Part shown: piece by piece, positions 1-5,975 of the stretch
Numbering within the stretch: the first letter of the stretch is position 1
Layout of the letters: every line of letters begins with the position of its first letter
Origin: JBAXLO01 sp037134755
GTDB taxonomy: Bacteria; Bacteroidota; Bacteroidia; Bacteroidales; JACABE01
Assembly (NCBI GenBank): GCA_037134755.1
Contig: JBAXLO010000249.1
Coordinates: 1 to 6,106, forward strand
Reading direction: 5' to 3'
Length of the DNA stretch: 6,106 bases
Notes under the pieces: generated by a model
What the model saw: only the letters and a program-made list of their open reading frames with translations
The model's database searches: none
What the model was told of the DNA's origin: nothing
Program-made: the position numbers and the translations under genes

Positions 1-47
1 TATAATAATGGTTTTAGATAGGCACGACCAACTATTTTGTCTATTAC

Positions 48-108
48 GCCTAAAAATAATAAAAAAGACCTTTCTCATTTTATTGATGAAGGTCTATTTT
101 ATTATTTC
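48..108. terminator. Probable bidirectional intrinsic terminator
   Basis: A hairpin with arms AGACCTT (66-72) and AAGGTCT (89-95) encloses a 16-base loop. On the plus strand it is followed by a T-rich run (96-108), and on the minus strand by six T and then more T-rich sequence (48-65 read in reverse). This is the usual form of a terminator shared by two converging genes. On the minus side it would back up the pgk terminator at 231-271. On the plus side it implies a gene coming in from left of the window. Two of the three plus frames close early (stops at 3-5 and 19-21), so that gene may end within the first 21 bases, but too little is visible to call it. Confidence 0.6.
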
Positions 109-230
109 ATCGTCGAAATCTCTTCCAACACTGCTTAAATCATTTCAAAATCCATCTAAGATTCAATTTAATAACATTTTATATCTATCCCTTTAATTTC
201 TTCCTGTTCTTTATCAATAATTGTAAACAG
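109..230. other. Non-coding spacer left of pgk
   Basis: This is AT-rich sequence between two terminators. The only frame open across it on the plus strand (8-196) runs straight through the hairpin at 66-95 and has no visible domain or promoter, so I do not regard it as a gene. I see no RNA gene or repeat here. Confidence 0.5.
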
Positions 231-271
231 AAAACCCGACTTAAACATTAAAATTAATGCTTAAATCAGGT
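231..271 (-). terminator. Intrinsic terminator of pgk
   Basis: A 16-bp stem (arms 234-249 and 256-271, extendable by one A-T pair) with a very short loop lies 41 bases after the pgk stop codon. On the minus strand it is followed by TTTCTGTTT. Three of the pairs are G-U in the minus-strand RNA (from 237/268, 240/265 and 245/260). In a plus-strand RNA the same positions would be A-C mismatches. The hairpin is therefore better formed in the minus-strand transcript, which fits its role as the end of the pgk mRNA. Confidence 0.75.
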
Positions 272-312
272 TTCTTATGACTTGATTTGTTCTCGGATTC
301 TCTAAAATCGGA

Positions 313-1602
313 TTATTTCTTTGTCAAAGCTTTTACAGGTTCCAATCCATAATAGTTACCACCTTCAATAGCTTTTAAAACTGCTCCACCACCTGTAAAC
401 ATATAATATTTAGGATCATCAATAGCTACCATATATATTCCCGGTAGCAATGTTTTTAGTTCTTGAAGCGTATCACCACCTCCATATAACTTAGATGCAT
501 TTTTATTACTGTCAATAAGTTTATCCATAGCAATAGTACCTTCATTGAAGTATGGCGTATATCCCATTACTGCATTAATAAAGATTGTGTTTGCTTTCAT
601 AAATACATCTTTAACCTCTGGAACTTCAAATGACTTAGCCGCAACATCTAAAACGAAGTTTAATTTAGTTCCCGGTTTCAAATCTTTTATATAATGAACA
701 CGGGTTTTACCTTCAAAACTACCTTCTATTACATCTGATTCAATTATATATGGTAATTCTATTAACTTACCCGGAAATTGCTTAGAATATTCTACAAATT
801 TTGTTGCATGTTCCAGATCGTCAGCTTCAATACCCGATATTTGAATGCCATATTTAGCACATAAGTACGCATTATATATTACGCCCCCCAACACAAGATA
901 ATCAGAAGTCTTAATAAGAGCATTCAAAGAATCTATTTTAGTATCGAACTTAGAACCGGCAACTATGGATAGGAGAGGAGTCTTTGGTGTAAATATCCTA
1001 TCTAGATTTTCCAACTCTTTTTGCATTAAGAAACCCGCATAAGAAGGTAAGTATTTAGTGATAGCAACTGTGGAAGCGTGCGCTTGCCATGAGCCGAAAG
1101 CATCATTAACATATACATCCGCAAAACTTGCTAATTGACTGGCAAATTTATCTGCACCTTCGCCTTTAGCTTCTTCGCCGGTAAACCAACGTGTATTTGG
1201 TAAGTAGATTGCATCTACTTTGCCTGCCTTTAGTTCTTCGATGCTTTGTTTTAATGAATCACCTACTTCTGCATATCCTTTGTTTTCGAATTGTTGAAAT
1301 TCCGGAGTGCCGAATTTAATATTAAGTTTCTTTTCAATATATTCAACGATAGGTTTTACCGAACTGTTAGCATCTATTTTAATTTCGCCTGTCTTTTTAT
1401 CTTTCGGTCTGCCAACATGCGTCATTAAGATGATCTTCCCACCTTTAGCAACAATATGAAACAATGTTCCTATTGTCATATCAATTCTATAAGGATCAAC
1501 AATGATTCCTTTTTTAACAACATTGTGATCTACGCGTACAAGAACGATCTTATTTTTAAGGTCAGCATCTTGTAATAGAGGTATATTAAGTAAATTTGAC
1601 AT
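313..1602 (-). CDS. pgk: Phosphoglycerate kinase, divergent form
   Basis: Predicted cytoplasmic enzyme of glycolysis and gluconeogenesis that transfers a phosphate between 1,3-bisphosphoglycerate and ADP. At 429 residues it is slightly longer than the usual 390-420. Family landmarks are clear: RVDHN (23-27), R39, THVGRP (61-66), NTR (136-138), VNDAFG (165-170), GSKFDTK (216-222, with the lysine of the usual GxKVxDK), MG (346-347), GGGDT (374-378) and TGGGA (403-407). Several consensus residues are changed. RVDFNVP is RVDHNVV. The AHRAHS segment is one residue shorter and reads SWQAHAS, losing a substrate-site arginine. WNGPMG is INAVMG, and the following FE, whose Glu contacts the ATP ribose in known structures, is replaced. 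The DIGP motif reads DVAA. The protein is clearly of the PGK family; whether it is the main glycolytic enzyme or a specialised paralogue cannot be told from this window. The ATG at 1602 gives a normal N-terminus. The leader is A-rich without a Shine-Dalgarno motif. The gene lies 120 bases after clpB with its own promoter and terminator. Confidence 0.93.
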   Translation of the reverse strand: MSNLLNIPLLQDADLKNKIVLVRVDHNVVKKGIIVDPYRIDMTIGTLFHIVAKGGKIILMTHVGRPKDKKTGEIKIDANSSVKPIVEYIEKKLNIKFGTPEFQQFENKGYAEVGDSLKQSIEELKAGKVDAIYLPNTRWFTGEEAKGEGADKFASQLASFADVYVNDAFGSWQAHASTVAITKYLPSYAGFLMQKELENLDRIFTPKTPLLSIVAGSKFDTKIDSLNALIKTSDYLVLGGVIYNAYLCAKYGIQISGIEADDLEHATKFVEYSKQFPGKLIELPYIIESDVIEGSFEGKTRVHYIKDLKPGTKLNFVLDVAAKSFEVPEVKDVFMKANTIFINAVMGYTPYFNEGTIAMDKLIDSNKNASKLYGGGDTLQELKTLLPGIYMVAIDDPKYYMFTGGGAVLKAIEGGNYYGLEPVKALTKK

Positions 1603-1629
1603 AGTATTTATTTTTTGTTAGATTGTTCA

Positions 1630-1637
1630 CAAAAGTA
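1630..1637 (-). promoter_or_regulatory. pgk: Candidate pgk promoter, -7 box
   Basis: Read on the minus strand this is TACTTTTG, a full match to the Bacteroidota -7 consensus TAnnTTTG. It lies 27 bases before the pgk ATG and would give a leader of roughly 20 bases. No TTG is visible at the expected -33 distance, so the promoter may be weak or depend on an activator, and read-through from clpB could add to pgk expression. Confidence 0.5.
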
Positions 1638-1693
1638 CGAATAATAATAATACCTTTTATCCTTTATCTAAATATTTTTATTAATTAAATGTT

Positions 1694-1720
1694 AAGATTT
1701 CAATTATGGTCTGAAATCCT
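1694..1720 (-). terminator. Weak hairpin after clpB
   Basis: Arms 1694-1702 and 1712-1720 (core GATTTCA/TGAAATC) form a 9-bp stem including one G-U pair in the minus-strand RNA, with a 9-base loop, starting 2 bases after the clpB stop. The downstream stretch is T-rich but has no continuous T-run. It could be an inefficient terminator or a 3'-end stabiliser that allows some read-through into pgk. Confidence 0.35.
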
Positions 1721-1722
1721 GT

Positions 1723-4320
1723 TTATTTCTTCTTATTTATAAAAACGAATTCCTCATCAAATATGTCAAGTAAAATTTCGCTATCATTGCTTACTTTACC
1801 TGATAATAATTGCTTTGACAACTCATTGACAACCTTTTTTTGTATTATTCTTTTCAAAGGTCTTGCTCCATATTGCGGATCATATCCTAATTGAGCCAGG
1901 TGATTTATTGCATAATCTGTAGCTTCAATTTTGATATTGTTTTTCTCCAGCATTACTTTAAGATTATTTATCTGCAGAACCACAATTTGTTTTATCTCAG
2001 CTAAAGTTAATGGTTTAAACATGATAATTTCATCTATTCTATTCAAAAACTCCGGTCTGATAGTTTTTCTCAACAGATCAAATATCTCTGATTTTATATC
2101 TTCAAGTTCTTTTTCTTTCAGCACCAAGTCCATTTCATTTATTCTTTCCTGAATTATATGTGAGCCAAGGTTTGAAGTCATTATGATGATAGTATTTTTA
2201 AAATCAGCTGTCCGTCCTTTATTATCGGTAAGTCTTCCTTCGTCTAAAACCTGTAAAAGAATATTGAAAACATCAGGATGTGCTTTTTCAATTTCGTCCA
2301 AAAGTACTACGGAGTATGGCTTTCTTCTTACGGCTTCGGTTAATTGTCCACTTTCCTCATAACCAACATATCCTGGAGGCGCTCCAATCAATCTGGACAC
2401 CGTGTGTCTTTCCTGATATTCCGACATATCTATTCTTACCAAAGCATTTTCATCATTGAAAAGGAATTCAGCTAATGCTTTAGCTAATTCAGTTTTCCCA
2501 ACACCCGTTGTACCTAGAAATATAAAAGAGCCAATTGGTCTTTTGGTGTCTTGCAATCCTGCGCGACTTCTTCTTATCGCATCTGAAATGGCTTCAATTG
2601 CTTCTTCTTGACCTACAACTCGTTTGTGGAGCTCTTCTTCCAGATTTAATAGCTTTTCTTTCTCACTTTGAAGCATCCTACTTACCGGTATCCCCGTCCA
2701 TCTCGATACGATGTCTGCAATTTCTTCGCTGCCAACCTCTTCATTTATCATTGCCGACTCCACTTGTAGTTCGCTGAGCTTCGATTTTAAATCTACCACA
2801 TCTTTTTCAGCATCTTTAATCCTCCCATACCTTATTTCTGCCACTTTACCATAGTCGCCGCTGCGTTCAGCTTGTTCGGCATCAAACTTATAACTTTCTA
2901 TATCGTTAATTCTTTGTTGTATCTTCTCGACTATTTCTTTTTCAGCTTGCCATTTCGATTTCAGCGTATTGCGTTCATCACTAAGGTTAGCAATTGTCTC
3001 ATTTAGATGCGATAATTTCTCTTTATCGTTCTCTCTTTTAATTGCTTCCCGCTCAATTTCCAACTGACGAATCCGTCTTTCAATCTCATCTAGCTCCTCG
3101 GGTACTGAATTGATCTCCATTCTTAATTTTGAGGCAGCTTCATCAATTAAATCGATAGCTTTATCAGGTAGAAACCGATCAGTTATATATCTTTGCGAAA
3201 GCTCTACAGCTGCTATAATAGCTTCGTCCTTAATACGTACCTTATGATGTACTTCATAGCGCTCTTTTAAACCTCTTAAAATAGAAATTGCATCTAAAGT
3301 GTCAGGTTCTTCAACCATAACCACCTGAAAACGTCTTTCTAAAGCCTTATCTTTTTCAAAATATTTCTGATATTCCTTTAAAGTGGTTGCACCTATTGCT
3401 CTAAGTTCGCCTCTTGATAATGCAGGTTTCAAAATGTTAGCTGCATCCATAGCTCCTTCGCTTGCACCGGCGCCAACTAATGTATGTATCTCATCTATAA
3501 ACAAAATTACATCCCCTTCAGAGGAAATAACTTCCTTAACTACACTTTTTAACCGCTCCTCGAACTCTCCTTTAAACTTTGCACCTGCTATAAGTGAACC
3601 CATGTCTAATGAATATAACTGCTTTGTTTTTAGATTCTCAGGAACGTCTCCATTCACTATTCGATGTGCCAATCCTTCGGCGATAGCTGTCTTTCCAACG
3701 CCGGGTTCGCCTATTAATATTGGGTTATTTTTAGTTCTTCGTGATAATATTTGCAACACACGTCTAATTTCTTCATCTCTACCAATAACAGGATCTAATT
3801 TTCCCGAACGAGCCAAATCATTAAGATTGCGTGCATACTTATTTAGTGCATTATAAGTATCTTCTGCGGTCTGACTATTAACTTTCGATCCCTTTCTTAA
3901 CTCTTTTATTACAGCTTTTAATTCTTTTTCAGTAACTCCGTTATCTTTTAAAAGCTTTGAGGCAGTATCATATACACTTAATATTCCTAAAAGCAGATGC
4001 TCTACAGATACAAACTCATCACCAAACTCTTTTAGATAATTATTTGCATTTAAAAGAGCCTTATTTGCATCTGAAGTCAGGTAAGGATTGCCTCCATTAA
4101 CCTTTGGGTAGGAGAGGAGTATGCTATCTAAAGTTTGATTAATAACATTTAAATTCAGATTTAGCTTCTTTAAAATAAAAGGAACCACATTTTCGTCCGT
4201 ACTCAGCATACCTTTTAAAATATGAGTAGTCTCGATTGCTTGATGTTGGTAATCTGCAGCTATTTGAGTAGCCTTTTCGATTGCTTCCTGCGACTTTATT
4301 GTAAAATTATTAAAATTCAT
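1723..4320 (-). CDS. clpB: ClpB protein disaggregase (Hsp100 AAA+ chaperone)
   Basis: Hexameric ATP-driven chaperone of the cytoplasm that, with DnaK/DnaJ/GrpE, threads and rescues aggregated proteins after heat or other stress. The 865-residue length is typical. Order of domains: N-terminal Clp_N substrate domain (about 1-145); first AAA+ module with Walker A GEPGVGKT (204-211), Walker B ending DE (276-277) and paired arginine fingers (329-330); a charged coiled-coil middle domain (about 405-525) that marks ClpB and docks DnaK; second AAA+ module with Walker A GTTGVGKT (603-610), Walker B ending DE (675-676), sensor-1 N717, arginine finger R761 and sensor-2 GAR (818-820). The pore loops are present as AKFKGEFEER (247-256, with Phe where Tyr is usual) and GYVGYEESG (650-658). 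The long middle domain, and no ClpP-binding IGL/IGF loop that I can see, separate it from ClpA and ClpC. The ATG at 4320 starts the standard MNFNNFT-type N-terminus. It has its own promoter with a large upstream dyad. Confidence 0.98.
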   Translation of the reverse strand: MNFNNFTIKSQEAIEKATQIAADYQHQAIETTHILKGMLSTDENVVPFILKKLNLNLNVINQTLDSILLSYPKVNGGNPYLTSDANKALLNANNYLKEFGDEFVSVEHLLLGILSVYDTASKLLKDNGVTEKELKAVIKELRKGSKVNSQTAEDTYNALNKYARNLNDLARSGKLDPVIGRDEEIRRVLQILSRRTKNNPILIGEPGVGKTAIAEGLAHRIVNGDVPENLKTKQLYSLDMGSLIAGAKFKGEFEERLKSVVKEVISSEGDVILFIDEIHTLVGAGASEGAMDAANILKPALSRGELRAIGATTLKEYQKYFEKDKALERRFQVVMVEEPDTLDAISILRGLKERYEVHHKVRIKDEAIIAAVELSQRYITDRFLPDKAIDLIDEAASKLRMEINSVPEELDEIERRIRQLEIEREAIKRENDKEKLSHLNETIANLSDERNTLKSKWQAEKEIVEKIQQRINDIESYKFDAEQAERSGDYGKVAEIRYGRIKDAEKDVVDLKSKLSELQVESAMINEEVGSEEIADIVSRWTGIPVSRMLQSEKEKLLNLEEELHKRVVGQEEAIEAISDAIRRSRAGLQDTKRPIGSFIFLGTTGVGKTELAKALAEFLFNDENALVRIDMSEYQERHTVSRLIGAPPGYVGYEESGQLTEAVRRKPYSVVLLDEIEKAHPDVFNILLQVLDEGRLTDNKGRTADFKNTIIIMTSNLGSHIIQERINEMDLVLKEKELEDIKSEIFDLLRKTIRPEFLNRIDEIIMFKPLTLAEIKQIVVLQINNLKVMLEKNNIKIEATDYAINHLAQLGYDPQYGARPLKRIIQKKVVNELSKQLLSGKVSNDSEILLDIFDEEFVFINKKK

Positions 4321-4345
4321 TTTTCTTTATTTAATAATACACTAT

Positions 4346-4353
4346 CAAACTTA
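4346..4353 (-). promoter_or_regulatory. clpB: Candidate clpB promoter, -7 box
   Basis: Read on the minus strand this is TAAGTTTG, a full match to TAnnTTTG, 25 bases before the clpB ATG. The predicted transcript would start near 4340 with a leader of about 20 bases. No TTG lies at the expected -33 position. Instead the large inverted repeat at 4382-4427 begins just upstream, which suggests an activator-dependent promoter (inference). Confidence 0.55.
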
Positions 4354-4381
4354 CAGCCATTAGGTATTATTTGGATGATTC

Positions 4382-4427
4382 CTGTCATTTTGTCAATAAA
4401 AACCTCTTTTTAATGACAAAATGTCAG
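4382..4427. promoter_or_regulatory. Large inverted repeat upstream of clpB, candidate operator
   Basis: Two 21-base arms (4382-4402 and 4407-4427) are reverse complements of each other except at two positions, around a 4-base centre. Each arm carries two TGNCA pentamers whose starts are 8 bases apart (4383, 4391 and 4414, 4422); the same positions of the two arms are 31 bases apart, close to three helical turns. The right arm is itself palindromic (TGACA-AAA-TGTCA). Relative to the predicted clpB start it covers about -42 to -87, a normal activator site. It does not resemble the CIRCE element of HrcA. As an RNA hairpin it would lack a T-run in the direction of clpB. Binding of a stress regulator is inferred. 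Confidence 0.6.
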
Positions 4428-4517
4428 CATTAAGACCATAAAAATACCACTTTTGCCGGTATAATTCCATAAAAAGAACTTAATACTAATTATTCAAATC
4501 ACATATTTTCTTTTTAT

Positions 4518-4547
4518 TTCCTGACAGGTTTTTCATCCTGTCAGGAA
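4518..4547. repeat. Perfect 11-bp inverted repeat
   Basis: Arms TTCCTGACAGG (4518-4528) and CCTGTCAGGAA (4537-4547) flank an 8-base loop. It is the most GC-rich stretch of this intergenic region. No T-run follows on either strand, so a standard terminator is unlikely. All 11 pairs are Watson-Crick and work equally on both strands, which fits a DNA-level site such as a dimeric protein operator or a cruciform. The arms contain CTGACAG/CTGTCAG, the same pentamers as the clpB upstream dyad about 90 bases away. Confidence 0.6.
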
Positions 4548-4615
4548 TAATAATCTAATGATGAATATATCTGACAAAAAATAGAAAACTGTAAGAAGTT
4601 TACCTGCGAAATTTC

Positions 4616-4652
4616 AAAAAAATACCTAACTCCACTTTCATAGAATTAGGCA
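4616..4652 (-). terminator. Intrinsic terminator of the 239-codon gene
   Basis: A 10-bp stem (arms 4643-4652 and 4623-4632) with a 10-base loop is followed on the minus strand by seven T (4616-4622). Two of its pairs are G-U only in the minus-strand RNA and would be A-C mismatches in the opposite transcript, so the direction is clear. It lies about 70 bases after the stop codon at 4722. Confidence 0.8.
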
Positions 4653-4662
4653 CAAACATTTT

Positions 4663-4705
4663 AATAAAAACTTAATCACATTTATTATGACAGAAAAATG
4701 TGATT
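4663..4705 (-). terminator. First of two tandem terminator hairpins
   Basis: A perfect 10-bp stem (arms 4674-4683 and 4696-4705, core AATCACATTT) with a 12-base loop starts 16 bases after the stop of the 239-codon gene. On the minus strand it is followed by AAG and five T. The low G+C of the stem and the offset T-run suggest partial termination, with the hairpin at 4616-4652 completing it. Confidence 0.55.
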
Positions 4706-4721
4706 TAATTCCAAAATTTCT

Positions 4722-5441
4722 TTATTCCGTTGGTGGAACCGGTGTTACTGGTGTAATAACTGCTGGTTCTTTCTCTGGATACAATAAAAACATGTGATAC
4801 ATTGCCCAATTATCCGAAAAAAGTATTTTCGAACACTCGCTAATTTGTACCATGAACGCCCAAACAGCATTGTATTTCATAATTCTATCCTGAGTATTGG
4901 GAATTCTTTTTTTCTTTTCCGAAAACAACAATTTATTCTCAGCTTTTATATTTTCACTTACAGTTGCAATATTTGCAATACTGGCCACTGTCATTCCTTT
5001 TGCAATAAGCAAAGGTTTATTTATAGGATCATTAGCCATATCATGCGCCTGATCCAAAATTATTGGAAACTTAGTATGAATACTACTATACTCTTCATAT
5101 TCAGGAAGTCCAAATCTGTTAATCATAGTAGGATTATTTGGAAAAGCCATACGAGCGATAATGATAAGATCCATAAATACTGATTTCCCATCAGCCATAA
5201 ATTTCTCCATCTGAGCCGAATCATCTGAAATTTCCTCTACCAGCACTCTGTCATGCGGCACGTCAGTTGCATCATCAATAGTTGTTTTAAATTTAAGGGC
5301 AAATGCCGCATCAATTGAAGGATATTTTGCTGTAAAAACAGGAAGATTTTCCATTAGATTGTCGTACATTCCCTGTCCCTGCTCCAACATTGTACTATCT
5401 GCCTTCGTGTAATCTCTTAATAATTCCTTTGGTCTTGTCAT
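4722..5441 (-). CDS. Uncharacterised 239-residue protein with Pro/Thr-rich tail
   Basis: I do not recognise a named family. The protein starts MTRPKELLRDYTKAD with no signal peptide and no clear membrane segment, so it is probably cytoplasmic. Most of it looks alpha-helical, with alternating charged and hydrophobic stretches (for example 20-55, 80-100, 125-165 and 185-225), compatible with a helical bundle. The last 15 residues or so change to a Pro/Thr/Val-rich tail (PAVITPVTPVPPTE) that is probably disordered. It has one cysteine, in QISECSK, and no visible catalytic motif or nucleotide-binding loop. It resembles in general style the short helical hypothetical proteins common in Bacteroidota, but that is an impression only. 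The ATG at 5441 is preferred because a good promoter lies 40 bases upstream and the leader is A-rich. With its own promoter and tandem terminators it appears to be a single-gene transcript. Open frames on the opposite strand are shadows. Confidence 0.85.
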   Translation of the reverse strand: MTRPKELLRDYTKADSTMLEQGQGMYDNLMENLPVFTAKYPSIDAAFALKFKTTIDDATDVPHDRVLVEEISDDSAQMEKFMADGKSVFMDLIIIARMAFPNNPTMINRFGLPEYEEYSSIHTKFPIILDQAHDMANDPINKPLLIAKGMTVASIANIATVSENIKAENKLLFSEKKKRIPNTQDRIMKYNAVWAFMVQISECSKILFSDNWAMYHMFLLYPEKEPAVITPVTPVPPTE

Positions 5442-5480
5442 TTCAATTATTTTTATTTTGTTTACATACTAAATATTCGG

Positions 5481-5511
5481 TAAAGGTACTCATTAAATTC
5501 AATTATTACAA
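5481..5511 (-). promoter_or_regulatory. Promoter of the 239-codon gene
   Basis: On the minus strand TTG (from 5509-5511) and TACCTTTA (from 5481-5488) are separated by 20 bases. This fits the Bacteroidota pattern of TTG, 19-21 bases, TAnnTTTG, with one mismatch at the last base. The predicted start is near 5475, leaving a leader of about 33 bases that is A-rich and lacks a Shine-Dalgarno motif. It is the only one of the three gene promoters here with both elements. Confidence 0.6.
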
Positions 5512-5975
5512 CTTCCAAATTATTCTTCAAAAAATATAATCAGATATTTACGACAATTTATTCAATTTTTTCGTATTGATTTTTATTAATAAAAAAGTCT
5601 TTTATTTCACAACAGCACTCTAACCCGACTGTTGTCTATATTATTTATAATCACATATTTATTTATATGTTGATAAAATGAGCTTTTTCGACTCAAATAT
5701 CAATAAATATAATTTTCATAAAAGATGTTAAAACAATAAAAAAGTTCTTTATTTGGATAATAATTTCGATTTTTAAGATTTTTTTCTTGATTTTTATAAT
5801 TATAATAAGATAAGTTTCACTTATTGGTTTTATAATTATGAAGAAAAAATGGCTTCATTAAATCACTTATAAAGCATTTTCTTAAAAAATAGGACAAATA
5901 GTTCGCCTGAGCTTTTATTTTGCCATTTTGCTTCTTATTTAGTGTTTTTTCTATTTTTGTTAATGAAAAATAATT
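5512..5975. other. AT-rich non-coding region
   Basis: No convincing gene is seen in this stretch. It contains an inverted repeat with 7-bp arms ACAACAG/CTGTTGT (5609-5615 and 5629-5635, 13-base loop), an AT-only dyad with 10-bp arms (5796-5805 and 5830-5839), a smaller ACATAT/ATATGT dyad (5653-5670), and a near-duplicate 20-base A/T-rich motif at 5588-5607 and 5735-5754 that differs at two bases. The AT-only items may be compositional chance. No tRNA-like or insertion-sequence-like structure is visible. Confidence 0.5.
5927..5959 (+). promoter_or_regulatory. Orphan plus-strand promoter-like site
   Basis: TTTG (5927-5930) and TATTTTTG (5952-5959) are 21 bases apart, an apparently full match to the Bacteroidota promoter pattern, pointing right. 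No good start codon with a long frame follows before the window ends: the ATG at 5963 stops after six codons. It could drive a transcript through the tandem repeat, or be chance in AT-rich DNA. Confidence 0.3.

Noticed and set aside
8..196. Plus-strand 62-codon open frame
   Set aside because: It runs through a terminator hairpin, has low-complexity composition and no promoter or recognisable domain.
247..1602. clpB and pgk as a single functional operon
   Set aside because: A 120-base gap with a hairpin and a full -7 box before pgk makes independent transcription more likely, though read-through is possible.
1931..3856. Plus-strand open frames inside clpB
   Set aside because: They lie entirely opposite the strongly conserved clpB reading frame and read as unlikely Ser/Phe/Leu-rich proteins, so they are shadows.
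4382..4427. Terminator of the upstream gene
   Set aside because: The upstream gene already has two better hairpins, and no T-run follows this dyad on the minus strand within the expected distance.
4321..4440. CIRCE (HrcA) or sigma-54-type site at clpB
   Set aside because: No TTAGCACTC/GAGTGCTAA pair and no TGGCAC-N5-TTGC pattern is present; the dyad is built of TGNCA pentamers instead.
4794..5183. Plus-strand 129-codon frame opposite the unknown gene
   Set aside because: It lies inside the minus-strand gene, which has a better promoter and terminators, and its composition (many His, Ile, Tyr, Ser) is typical of an antisense shadow.
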